This document shows, piece by piece, positions 46,185 through 57,075 of a DNA stretch of 64,000 nt (the stretch's first letter is position 1; every line of letters starts with the position of its first letter). Below the pieces are notes generated by a model. That model did no database searches. It saw only the letters and a program-made list of their open reading frames with translations, and was not told where the DNA came from. The position numbers and the translations under genes were made by a program. The DNA lies in assembly GCA_951812925.1 (NCBI GenBank), contig OX638370.1, positions 25,783,964-25,847,963 of the forward strand, given 5' to 3'. This stretch comes from Calliopum simillimum. Its lineage: Eukaryota > Arthropoda > Insecta > Diptera > Lauxaniidae.

Positions 46185-46680
46185 ATTTTGAGTTGTCACC
46201 ACCTGCTAAGTCGATATAGCCATGTCCATCTGTCTTTCCGTCCGTCTGTGGAAATAGTTTTCACGGAAAAACTAAGCAAGATAATTCGGTAAATTTTCAT
46301 ACACTGCCTCCGTCGAAAAATTTTGCGCGTGGGATTTAAAAAGAGCGAAATCGGTCAACGGATACGCTTACCGCCAGTATAAGAAATTGAAACACAAGTT
46401 TATGTTAATTATTTACGATAATGCAACCAAAATGCACACAAATACAAGGTACGGTAGGAACAAGCTCTGAGCAAAAACTATGCGAATTCGGACCTTATCT
46501 TGCCAGAGGCCAAGTCCAAGTTTTTGATACCATTGGATAAAAGATAAAATTCTAAAAAGAACGCAGCAAGAATCGCACAAAAAAAAAATTGGAGTTATGG
46601 CGTTTTGGTTTTTATAGCTCTAAAATGTTAGTTTTGAGATAATTGAGGTTAAAGTTTGGCAATAGTAGAGTTTGGAAATG
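46185..46680 (+). repeat. Mini-me-like dipteran repeat with GTCY core
   Basis: TCGATATAGCCATGTCCATC, TGTCTTTCCGTCCGTCTGTG resembles the (GTCY)n core of dipteran mini-me elements. It is followed by AAACTAAGCAAGATAATTC and GCAAAAACTATGCGAATTC, matching the copies at 56632 and (inverted) 58868. Confidence 0.65.
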
Positions 46681-46706
46681 GTTTGGAAAAATAAATTTTT
46701 ATGCTA

Positions 46707-47426
46707 CGTAGGCTGCTATATATATTTCTGGCCTAGGCAACACTTAGTGTTGCGAGGTGTAATCTAACATTTCCATTGGAAAGTTTTAAATTTTTTGGCA
46801 TAAACGTACTCAGAACGTTTTAAAGTACGACCATCATTTGTGTTGTTTACAGTGAGTTGAAAAAATCAATTTGGCAAAAAAATGGAATTAACTCGATCAT
46901 TTTTCACAACTTTCGACATGGATTATCACGACAAGAGTGCATCGATGAATTTATATCTTTGTATGGCGATGAAGCACCATCCTATACCACTATGAAAAAC
47001 TGGTTTAATGAATTCAGTCGTGGCCGACGCTCGCTCAAAGACGAATTCCGTGAAGGTCGTCCAAAAATGGCCGTTGTGCCAGAGAGCATTGATGCCGTGC
47101 GTGAACTGATAATGCAAGATCGTCATGTGACATACCGTGAGATCGAGGCATCTTTGGGCATTAGTTCCACTCCAATACATTTGATTTTGCATGAACACTC
47201 AATTGTAAAAAACGTTTGTTCTCGTTGGAAACCCCATAATTTATCAATCGCTTAAATTATCAATGAAAAAATTGATTTTCTTAACTCACTATAAACAAAA
47301 CAAATAGCACGTGTACATCAAAACGTTGTGAGTACGTTTATGCTAAAAAATGTCAAACTTTCCAATGGAAATGTCAGATTGCACCTAAGTGTTGCCTAAT
47401 GCCAGAAATATATATAGCAGCCTACG
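46707..47426 (+). mobile_element. Deleted mariner with long inverted repeats, 720 bp, copy 1
   Basis: TA at 46705-46706 and 47427-47428 flank CGTAGGCTGCTATATATATT and its complement AATATATATAGCAGCCTACG. The inverted similarity continues about 165 bp inward, past TTTCCATTGGAAAGTTT and GTTGTTTACAGTGAGTTGAA, to the transposase start. Copy 2 (52607-53326) has the same length and deletion. Confidence 0.9.
46857..47255 (+). CDS. Mariner transposase N-terminal fragment (DNA-binding domain only)
   Basis: A 132-codon frame, MKKSIWQKNGINSIIFHNFR..., matches the start of mariner transposases. Residues 15-75 form the first helix-turn-helix region (GLSRQECIDEFISLYGDEAP, NWFNEFSRGRRSLKDEFREG) and about 80-120 the second (DRHVTYREIEASLGISSTPI, LHEHSIVKNVCSRWKPHNL). 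In full-length proteins the DD34D catalytic domain follows. Here the frame stops right after HNLSIA, at the junction of an internal deletion, so the product could bind DNA but not cut it. The frame itself is intact, with no stops, which is notable for a relic. It sits 150 bp inside the element, just beyond the long TIR. Confidence 0.85.
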   Translation: MKKSIWQKNGINSIIFHNFRHGLSRQECIDEFISLYGDEAPSYTTMKNWFNEFSRGRRSLKDEFREGRPKMAVVPESIDAVRELIMQDRHVTYREIEASLGISSTPIHLILHEHSIVKNVCSRWKPHNLSIA

Positions 47427-48015
47427 TATACAGCGGCTAAAATTTAAAATTATTTCACTTGTTAGTTAATCGTGAGATATGTATGTAGGTAACGTTTGGT
47501 GTCAAAACCCAAAACATGAAATTTTGACCTAAACTCATGTTTTGTGCTCCGTCCCGCCGCAAATTTGCAATTGCCTAGTCAGAAGACGCATCGAAAACTT
47601 TAAATGTGCATAAGAACAAGAGGACGCGGTTCAACAAGAATCATTGGATAAAGTTCGTTGGAGAGGGAAATTCTTGAATCGAATTTCTCGTTTAAATCGA
47701 ATTGTTCATATAAACTCCAACAAAAGGTTCGGATTTATGAGTCCAACAAAAAATCCGTTTCTCCTAAATATATCATGACCAAGTCTGGTTGTAGCCATTT
47801 CGATTTCGACGATGTTATCGATTGTACATAGAAAGATCTGAAATCATTGAATTTCAAAATAAGCATATTTTCGATTTACCCTAGTCAACCAGTCAAAGCC
47901 AATTACTTTTCTATCAATCGATAGCAATTAAATAAAATAGATACATAGTTAGGTAAATTATTATTTAAAATTCATTTGCGTGAAATTTTAAATTGTTCAA
48001 ACCCATACGAATGAC

Positions 48016-48378
48016 ATGAGTAGAAAGAAAAACTTGTTTAAGTTACAAAAATCAAAATCACATGACACGAGATATGACACACATTCTGGGCGATATCGCT
48101 ATTCTGCACCAATAGCACCAAACCCTAGCACTATCAATATCAACGATACCAACACCAGCGATGGCAAAACCAACTGTGAGAGCGACATACAAACTGACAT
48201 TTCTGTTTTATGCGCTTTTGCATTCAACAAAACATTCCAACTCAAATGTCATGCAAAACGGAACTTGGAACTAAAATTAGATATAAAACAGCAAACAAAA
48301 TGTAACTCATGTAACGCAATCAGGTGCATAGTTGATGAACAGAGAATAAATTGGAAACTGACGTTACGATATCTCTGA
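48016..48378 (+). CDS. Hypothetical 120-aa frame, unrecognised
   Basis: MSRKKNLFKLQKSKSHDTRY... has a basic N terminus, a Thr/Asn-rich middle and a Cys-containing C terminus (LCAFAFNKTFQLKCHAKR, TKCNSCNAIRCIVDEQ). AATAAA lies 115 bp after the stop (about 48495). Base composition is less AT-biased than its surroundings and no repeat covers it. I see no known domain or splice partner; it may be an orphan gene, an exon of something outside my recognition, or chance. Confidence 0.3.
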   Translation: MSRKKNLFKLQKSKSHDTRYDTHSGRYRYSAPIAPNPSTININDTNTSDGKTNCESDIQTDISVLCAFAFNKTFQLKCHAKRNLELKLDIKQQTKCNSCNAIRCIVDEQRINWKLTLRYL

Positions 48379-49422
48379 TTGAAATCATTGTCATCATTAT
48401 CATGGTACAAGAAAGTTAAAATTCAAAGAAATTGAATTAAATTGCATTGTATTCGGAACTCTTCGCCATCAACTCTTACATGCATACTAAGATATAAATA
48501 AAAACCTACTGGCATTCCATTAAAACAGGGTGTCAAAGATGATGCTGAGTTCCCCATCAAAAGTTTTGCTTTGCACAGCTTAACAGTAGGTTTCTACACA
48601 CATCTATCTAACCTAAAGCTTAAGCTTAGGGAAAAAAAGTTCATTCTTTCCGGAAAATTTTTGCGTAGGCGTAATGACATTTCTATGAGTATTCGTGCGA
48701 ACTCTGTTGGAAAAGGACCATTTCTTTTATTTTTATTTTATTTTGCTCATTTTGCATGCTTTTTTTTCAGCAAAAGGGGGCCGAGTGCATGATGTGACGT
48801 TGAGAGTGAATTTAATGACGCAGAAGTGTTGTTTTGCTGTTTTGTTTGCTTTTGTAATTTTCTTATGCTGCCACAGCATTTTATATGAGAAATTCTTTAG
48901 GGTTCCCTTCACACAGCGATATGGTTTTTAATCTCTCTTCTTGGTATCTTTCTTGTTTTCTTTTTTATTCTTCAGCGGCTTTGCATTGTTTATTTTTCTA
49001 AGTTTAAATTTAAGTGGTAATGTTTGTTGCCTGAAAGCTTCTTGAAATTAATTATGCGCTTAAATAACACCAAAAATCAAATATGTACATATTTGAAGAC
49101 GAAATTTTCGCACTATTGTTTGTTTTGATTCTTTTTCTTAAAGGAAAAATAAAATTATATTAAACGAAAAAAAAAATTTTGAATCTTATACTGATGAAAA
49201 CTGACGAAAAACTATCTAAAATTGGTTAAAAACCCGAGAAAAAAAATCCCTCTGCAACTCAACGGAAGTGAAACTTAAAATTGAAAAGTGGGTGTGCCAA
49301 TTTTTGACCAGTGTATGGTAGTTATTTTCAGTCTCTACCTACCAAATATCAACGAAATTGCTTGCTTACTTTGCGAGATATAACGTTTTCAAGTGTCTAA
49401 TTGTAAAAAAGTAGGTGTGCAA
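48379..49422 (+). other. Intergenic DNA, nothing firm
   Basis: Moderately complex with short frames (48571-48931) ending in hydrophobic stretches; no conserved pattern, so I do not call genes. Confidence 0.5.
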
Positions 49423-49665
49423 AAATTTGTCCTACCTTGTTTACTATGTTAGAAATGGAGCACGACTTTGAACTATACAACATTAGAAGGGTATTTGTGT
49501 GTAAATGTGCACAAAGTTAAAATTATTTATTTATTTATTATATTATATATTTTGCCATTAAGCCAAATAAAATTAAATGCAAATTTCTCAATATTAACAA
49601 CGACAAAATTCGCGGTCACACAGATCTGTAAAGAGGATACAGTACGAAGAGAAAGACAAAAAGCT
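49423..49665 (+). repeat. Dispersed 240-bp repeat, copy 2
   Basis: AATTTGTCCTACCTTGTTTA, GTTAGAAATGGAGCACGACT and TTCGCGGTCACACAGATCTG follow the same order as 45329-45565. Confidence 0.7.
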
Positions 49666-49669
49666 GACT

Positions 49670-52606
49670 GACTTCATTTTTTATTTCCAAAAATAAATTG
49701 GATGCTCTTTTTTTTGGATATTTTAGATAGTCACCGATTGAAAACAGCCAGCTAGAAGCGATAACAAAACAAAAATCATTAAAACTAAAAGGGTATTATC
49801 TTAGTTTTTGCTAAAATTTGAATATCCGGAATGTTCCTTTGGCTCCCCTTCCCTCTTAGAGAGTCACAGAAAAACACAAACATAGTGCATGCTTACCATT
49901 CCATTTACCTGGTAATGGAGCCGGTAAGCAATGGATTATTTAATGCAATTTTTTTAATACGGCTTTGTTTTAACTATCATTATAAAAGGTTGGGCTAGAA
50001 AAAGTAGAAATCATTTTAAATTAAATCCAAAATGTACTTAACCTAGGCTGATATAAACTTGATTATATCCGAAACATTCTTTGTACAGGTGATGTAACGT
50101 CCCCTGGTCCACTCCCCCTTTTTTAGGGTTTTTAATACATATTATGTACATCCATGCATCAAGTATTGAAATGATATGCCTGCCGTAGTTGCGGAGGTAT
50201 AGAATTTTATGTGGTTTTGTAGTTCGTTTTTAGATGCGAGATGCAACGCTCTTATCATTCAATTCTCCCCTTTTTACGATATTAATCTGGCCGAGGATGG
50301 GCCAATATGGCTTCGGTATGTCCATAATCGTTAAGGCGTAATGCGAAGACAAATGAACACACAAAAACTCTAACTACTTTGTGGTGTTTTGTATGGGGAG
50401 GAACAACACCCCTGACAGATCCCCCATTTTCCTAAAAATTCTTTAGGAGCACCAAAATAACATATGGTGTAAATATGGTTTTAATTCATCTAGTGGCTCA
50501 GTCGATTAGCGATGACAAACATACGCACCAACGATTTTATTTAGTAAGATTTCATAAATTTGTATAGGTGCCCCCCTAAGAAAAGGTTAAAGGGCATTGG
50601 CCCCAAAGAAAATGTTCCTCTTGAAAAAATAATGAAGGTCGGTCATACACATTAACCCTCTCCGGTCCTCCCTAATAGGGGAAATATTGATTTAACTGAC
50701 AATAAAGGGTCCTGGATCCGCCTCCCCCTGTGGTACAGTGTAATCAATCTCAAATCAATTGTCAAATGTTCAGAACATGTCTAAGCACTGAATTTCACCT
50801 TAAACTGAAAACCGATAAAATTGTAAACTTTTTGTCAGTGAAGATAAGGTAAATTTTCCAGTGGAAGGTCACAAATTAAGACTTAATTCAACAAAAATTT
50901 CCTACATATTTTCGTTCGAAATGTGACCCAACTGTAAAATTATAAACCTACATCTTGGAGATACATTGTCATCTAAAACTCATAATGAAATCATACAAGG
51001 ACCATTTTCATAGAACAACTTAACCCATTAGCTCTTGTTTTTAAGAATTTTTTTGACACCTTTTCAAAACTGGGTTTAAATGCTACAAAAATTGTCTACG
51101 CAATGTTTCATCAAATGTCCAGAAATGCCTAAAACTTAAGAATAATATGCAAAAGCTGTAATGCTAGCTATTTAGTAGTTTTTTAGTAAATATTTGGTAC
51201 TACATGACGTATGAGAAACATTTAATTTTAACATGACAAAGATCAACATATGTACTTGAATGCTAAATATGTAGCTATAAAATTTGTAAAAAAAAAAATT
51301 TTTGATAAAAACTAAAAGATCCAAGAAATAAAGCGCTTTAAATTCATATGCATACGCCTAATGCAACAAATAAATAAAATTATTTCAAAACAGTTGTTTT
51401 CAAATTAAAGCTAAATTTAAGAGTTTCTTTTTACAATTGAAAAAGTAACTTTAGCTACAGAATTTGATAGTTTAATACTTTAACGTGGAATTTATTGGGT
51501 AACCCCCCCAAGAATATTAATGAAATCAATTTCAGCAAATTTCTTAAAAAACAGAAAAAAAATCATATAAAAAGTTATTTAGACGATAAATTAAAAAAAT
51601 TCCTTTAACGTAATTAAAACTTGTCCAGAGAAAACTTTCCACGCCAATGTAAATAAGTGCCAACTTGGCTTCGTTTTTTTTTTTTACCTTTACGACGTTC
51701 AGTTCAATATGAGTCATAAATTGAAACTGAAACTAAAACAATGGTGTCATATGTATGTAATATCGCTGCTGTTATTGCCACAATTGTTTTGTATTCAACT
51801 GCTGATTAAGATAAGAGATACAGATAAATAAATAAATTAAAAGAATAAAGCAATGTTTTTATTTATTATTGTTGACACCTAATTGGGTATGAGAAAAACT
51901 TATGTCAGGAAATCAATTCCCATCAAATGGCAAAAGACTGTTATTTTTTTTTTTTTTTTCAATAAATATCAATTGAAAGCGCGTGAGGTAGCACTGGTAG
52001 AGACGGTCGGTCAAGTTGTTTTAACTAATGTCAACTAGTTTTTACTAAATATTTAAATTGATTTATAAACAATAAATTTGATTGCTGCGGAGCCTAGTTC
52101 TACGTCTGTTAGTTTTTTTTTTTACTTGATGAATTGTAAGTAGAAAAAATTATCCGCTACTGAGCAAATCAAACCGGATCTATATGTAATCTACAGAGTG
52201 TATTAAACCTTCTGGGAGATGATAGAGGAGGACTAGAACAACAACAAATTGCACCTGGGGAGGTCTAAAATGTACGCCTGAGGAGTTTTAGGATTAAAAC
52301 TGATATTCTGACTTGTTTTAGAAAAAAAAAAAGAATTGTTTTTTTTGGGTCACCCCCGAGTTCTAGAAAAAACTTTTTTATATGAAACTTTTAGCTAATT
52401 GTATGAGCTTTCTAATTGTGTATTTGGTTTATTAGGTTTAAAAGAATTTCGCAAAGTTCCGAGCCTTTAAAGATTGTTCTTGAAAAGTATTTTTTTCTGA
52501 CCTGAATTAAAAAAGTTGGTATGATAAATGTACTACCGAATTAAAGAAAATTTAACAAGGGGGTGTGAATGTGTTAATGCGTTTGATGTATGTATGAACA
52601 TATGTA
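49670..52606. other. Intergenic DNA with dispersed-repeat fragments
   Basis: 50390-50560 has the dipteran-repeat words TTAGGAGCACCAAAATAACA, ATATGGTGTAAATATGGTTT, also seen near 39670 and 40775. The rest has no gene or ordered repeat that I can see. Confidence 0.5.
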
Positions 52607-53326
52607 CGTAGGCTGCTCGATATATTTCTGGCCTGGGCAACACTAAGTGTTGTCAGGTGCAATCTGACATTGCTATTGGAAAGTTTGATATTTTTTTGCA
52701 TAAACGTACTCAGAACGTTTTAACGTACGACCATCATTTTTGTTGTTTACAGTGAGTTGAAAAAATCAATTTGGCAAAAAAATGGAATTAACTCGATAAT
52801 TTTTCACAACTTTCGACGTGGATTATCACGTCAAGAGTGCATCGATGAACTTAAATCTTTATATGGCGATGAAGGACCATCCTATAGCACTGTGAAAAAC
52901 TGGTTTAATGAATTCAATCGTGGCCGACGCTCGCTCAAAGACGAATTCCGTGAAGGTCTTCCAAAAACGTCTGTTGTGCCAGAGAACATTGATGCCGTGC
53001 GTGAACTAATAATGCAAGATCGTCATGTGACATACCGTGAGATAGAAGCATCCTTGGGCATTAGTTCCACTCCAATACATTCGATTTTGCATGAACACTT
53101 AGTTGTAAAAAACGTTTGTTCTCGTTGGAAACCCCATAATTTATCAATCGCTTAAATTATCAATGGAAAAATTAATTTTCTTAACTCACTGCAAACAAAA
53201 CAAATAGCACTTGTACATCAAAACGTTGTGAGTACGTTTATGCTGTCAAACTTTATTATGGTGTTGCCAGATTTTAGCTATTGACAATAGTGTTGCCTAG
53301 GCCAGAAATATATATAGCAGCTCACG
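52607..53326 (+). mobile_element. Deleted mariner with long inverted repeats, 720 bp, copy 2
   Basis: TA at 52605-52606 and 53327-53328 flank CGTAGGCTGCTCGATATATT and AATATATATAGCAGCTCACG. It shares ORF offset (150 bp), deletion junction and total length with copy 1. The right arm is more diverged (GTCAAACTTTATTATGGTG). Confidence 0.88.
52757..53155 (+). CDS. Mariner transposase N-terminal fragment, copy 2
   Basis: 132 codons, differing from copy 1 at about a dozen residues (for example RGLSRQECIDELKSLYGDEG, LPKTSVVPENIDAV, ILHEHLVVKNVC), with the same stop after HNLSIA. Both helix-turn-helix regions remain and the catalytic domain is absent. Two open, equal-length reading frames in diverged copies suggest that the deleted form itself multiplied. 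It would need transposase supplied by a full-length relative. Confidence 0.85.
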   Translation: MKKSIWQKNGINSIIFHNFRRGLSRQECIDELKSLYGDEGPSYSTVKNWFNEFNRGRRSLKDEFREGLPKTSVVPENIDAVRELIMQDRHVTYREIEASLGISSTPIHSILHEHLVVKNVCSRWKPHNLSIA

Positions 53327-53739
53327 TATAAAATCATCTCCTGAAATAACTGGAAACAAAGGAGCAATGTTGAAATTTATCTTTACTTCCAAGAATAAAG
53401 AAGTTGCCAGTCGATCGAAGAAAAAGACCTTTGATAAGTAGTCTTACGATATTACACGCCAGCTATTTGACAAATATATGTATAATTCCAACAGAAACTT
53501 TCACTTAAAGAAAAGAAACTGTTCCTTCAGAAAATGCCTACATGTATTTATGCAATTAGTGTTTTATGAGTCTTCTCTAAGCGTTTCTTTCTTTTTAACA
53601 TTACATATCCTAGGATGAAAGCATTCTGAAGATAACCACAGTCTTTCGGAAAATGTTATTTTAAAGCGCTTGTTTGTAATGCGACGCTAAGCGTTCTCTC
53701 AATTTAAAACAAAAACGAACCGACCGAAAAATTACCGTA

Positions 53740-53820
53740 CAGGGATTCGAACCTGAGCCCATGTGGATAGAAACATATTAGAATACATTAGAATTACTTG
53801 TGAGAGCTCTAGGCCAATGC
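53740..53820 (-). repeat. tRNA-like cassette, minus strand
   Basis: On the minus strand TTGGCCTAGAGCTC (A-box type, 53803-53815) and GGTTCGAATCC (B box, 53743-53753) are 49 bp apart. Downstream TGTACGGTAATTTTT is shared exactly with the centre of the palindrome at 54348. Confidence 0.45.
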
Positions 53821-53858
53821 CCTACATGAAGTTAAAAATTTTTAGGCATATTTAGCAA

Positions 53859-54840
53859 ATATATTTGTGAAGAAAATAAGATACCACTTGAAAAAATCGA
53901 TGGGAAAATGCAAAAGTTGTATACAATTCATTGAAAAGTTACCAAAATGCGTTTTTCCCTATTTTTTCGGTTTTTTTTAGTAAACTGTCGATAATTTGAA
54001 ACTTTTTGTAAAACACATGAGAAAATCCAAAAAATTCTTAAAGTTAGCGTTAAAACCAAATACCCGTGTCTCGTTGTTTTTCTCCAGCACGTCAGATTTT
54101 TTTTAATCGATTTTTGAAGTTTTTTAATCCACTGTACATGAAAAAAACAAAAATAACGTATTCTTGTGTTAAATCGATGCAAATAACTATATGATCCTTA
54201 CATTTGAGGTATATCATGTGTTCAGTAAACTTATGCAGGATATTACGAGGAATATTTTTGTAGAAAATTTTAACCCTCTAAATCCCCCACATGTGGGTCA
54301 TTTTGACCTAAATGTGGGGGGGTCAAAATGACCCACTTGTAAGGGTCAAAAATTACCGTACAGGGATCATTTTGACCTAAATGTGGCGGGGTCAAAATGA
54401 CACACTTGTAAGGGTCTTAGAGGGTTAAAATTTTCTACAAAAATATTCCTCGTAATATCCTGCATAAGTTTACTGAGCACATAATACACCTCAAATGTAA
54501 GAATCATATAGTTAAATTCATCGATTTAACACAAGAATGCGTTATTTTTGTTTTTTTCATGTACAGTGGATTAAAAAACTTCAAAAATCGATCAAAAAAA
54601 AATCTGACGTGCTGGAGAAAAACGACGAGACACGAGTATTTGGTTTTAACGCTAACTTTAAGAATTTTTTGGATTTTCTCATGTGTTTTACAAAAAGTTT
54701 CAAATTATCGACAGTTTACTAAAAAAACCGAAAAAAATAGGGAAAAACGCATTTTGGTAACTTTTCAATGAATTGTATACAACTTTTGCATTTTCCCATC
54801 GATTTTTTCAAGTGGTATCTTATTTTCTTCACAAATATAT
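53859..54840. mobile_element. 982-bp near-perfect palindrome (foldback)
   Basis: Arms 53859-54273 and 54425-54840 (415 and 416 bp) are complementary with only scattered differences. They start ATATATTTGTGAAGAAAATA and AAGATACCACTTGAAAAAAT on each side. The centre, 54349, lies in a TTAA-flanked unit. Arm frames of 60-84 codons are mirrored and shifted relative to each other and are not genes. Confidence 0.9.
54274..54424. mobile_element. 151-bp TTAA-flanked unit at the palindrome centre
   Basis: TTAA at 54270-54273 and 54425-54428 flank CCCTCTAAATCCCC and GGGTCTTAGAGGG, piggyBac-like. Inside, TCATTTTGACCTAAATGTGG...GGTCAAAATGA is present twice (54299-54348 and 54367-54417) around AAAAATTACCGTACAGGGAT. 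Confidence 0.7.
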
Positions 54841-55322
54841 GGTCTATGCTACAAAAACAAAAAAAAATTATAAAAAAGTTATTTCTTCTTGTATAAACCT
54901 GCAGTTGATTTTGATTTTTTGTTAATTTTTTCGAAAAAAAAAAATGTTTTTTTTAGAAATCAATTTATTTCGCCGAAACTAACAAACCAACCAAAAAGTG
55001 ATGTAAATATCATTTGTAGGTAATTTAATTACCTTTAATATGACATACAAATCATTTCAATACAAACATTAGTTCTTGAGATATTTGTATTTAAATGGAA
55101 CTATCTTTTTTTTTTGGTCCGAAAACCGAAAATGACCGATATCTCGAAAACGACACGAAAACAAAAATAATAATGCGATTTTCGGAATCAGCAGCCCATT
55201 TTACATTTGAAATGGATAGTGGCATTCACTGGGAGATTTGGCTGTTGCATAGTGTTATTATTCGTTCACATTTATGACACTTTTTTTACGCATAATTTTA
55301 GAAGACTCATAAAATATGGAAC

Positions 55323-55468
55323 AAAAATAATGTCATAATCTAAATGTGGCATAATTTTTACAAATGTCACGAATTTTACACCTTCAAATAAACTTTCCGT
55401 GAAAATAGAGCCCAATTTAAATCATTTCTAACAAAATGGCAGCAAATTTACATTATGACATTACTTTT
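55323..55468. mobile_element. 146-bp MITE with TIR AAAGTAATGTCATAAT
   Basis: AAAAATAATGTCATAATCTA at the left, ATTATGACATTACTTTTA at the right; interior AACTTTCCGTGAAAATAGAG and AACAAAATGGCAGCAAAT recur at 6000-6077 and 17549-17650. Confidence 0.7.
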
Positions 55469-56631
55469 AAAACAACTTGTAGGTAATAAAAAATGTTTTA
55501 AAATTTTTTAAGGAATTTTTCTAAAACATTTGCAAAAAACATGTCGCGTAAGAACGCAGAAAATTAAGAAAAAATTAAACTAATTTAAAGTAACAAGCTA
55601 ATTATTGTTAACAGTTGAGATTTTCTGTTTAAGTTAAATAACAGCTGGGAGGCGTGTAGTACAGTTCAAAGCAAATTTTCAAATAACTCGAGCAAAAAGA
55701 AATTTATTAATTATTTCAAGCATTTAAATGTTGTTCTAATAATTATCTGTCTTATTATGTTGATGAAATGTTTGAACAGGTGCCGACAAATCGAGAGATA
55801 TACTATATACGATAGACATACTCGCGCATTATGACGTTGATGATTTTGTCTAAACGCAATTACGACGTTTTAGAACTTAAGCAATAAGTAGTATGTTTTT
55901 AATGCATTATAAACACCTACCCGAAACTAAGAAATTAAAATGAAAAATCGAAAACACTTGTTTATGTCATTCCTTTGGAAAGTGTGTGTTTATGTCTTTA
56001 CTATAGAACATAAAAGCTTTGTGTGTGCACTAATGCATTAGAAGATATTTCTTCGTAATATATAAAATAGTTAGTACCCTGTCGCAAAGTGTAAAGCTAT
56101 GGCAGTACACCTTCAAGAATATTGATTCAGACGATAATTCCTGATCGACGCTTTGGTGAATCCCATAAGAAAATAGAAGCCAAAAAAGAACAATATAAAA
56201 CAATTAGCCAGTTATCGATCGAAATTGTTAAAAAACTTTCCTTCAGGCCCTAAGCTCCCTTAGAGTTAAAGGTTTTTAGTAGTAGCAATTATGTTTTTAC
56301 TGTTCTAGCTGGAAAATTGGTCAGACGAGAAATTGTTCTTACTTTATTCGGGTAAAAGAAACTACAGTTGAACAAAAATTTCTCACGTGAGCCACCTAAA
56401 AATTTTAACGTAAAAAAGGCTTTTAGAAAAAATGATAGTAAAGATTTTTGAAAAATTTTTTAAAATTGGGCAAAAAAATACCAAAAAGGTCCGAAAATTC
56501 TGCAAAAATCTACACGTATTTTTTGGATGATTTTAAGCATTTTATGTCTTATACATTTTTTTCGTAAGATTTCTTGTTTTTCTCTACAACTGAAAAACAC
56601 TTACAGATCTGTGCAGTATTTGTTTTTTATA
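55469..56631. other. Intergenic DNA, nothing recognised
   Basis: AT-rich, no ordered repeat or credible frame. Confidence 0.5.
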
Positions 56632-57075
56632 CCCTACAACCAGGGTATATTCACTTTGTCCTTCCGTTTGTAACGCAGAGAAAGAGGCGTGGTAGGTATG
56701 GAAGGAATAGCATATATATTCTTAACCAGCGTCACCTCCTGAGTCGATATAGCCATGTCCGTCTGTCTAGCCAGCCAGGCTGTGTGCGGAAATACAATTT
56801 TTGAGAAAACTGAGCAAGATAATTCATTTTGAGATAATCCAACCAAATTTCACTCAGACACTTAGAACTATGTATAAATGCAAGCTCCGAACAAAAACTG
56901 GGTGAACTCGGAAAAGAGGGCGTGGCACTTCCCATACAAGAAAAATTTTCAAAATAGTGCAGTGTAGAGTATTTAATGTTTGGCCAGGCCAAAGGTTACA
57001 CCCTTACTAATTTTTCTTTCATATCCAAGTATGGTCAAGACATTTCCACGCGACACTGAACTGAAGTATTTGATA
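56632..57075 (+). repeat. Mini-me-like repeat, plus orientation, with CACTGAACTG unit
   Basis: CAGGGTATATTCACTTTGTC, CTTCCGTTTGTAACGCAGAG, GCCATGTCCGTCTGTCTAGC and CTGAGCAAGATAATTC run to TTGGCCAGGCCAAAGGTTAC. The complement of the same order is at 58868-59425. The last 70 bp are the GACACTGAACTGAAGTATTT unit. Confidence 0.75.

Noticed and set aside
50648..50700. Another TTAA-flanked element starting TTAACCCTCTCC
   Set aside because: No complementary GGG-TTAA end was found within a few hundred bases downstream.
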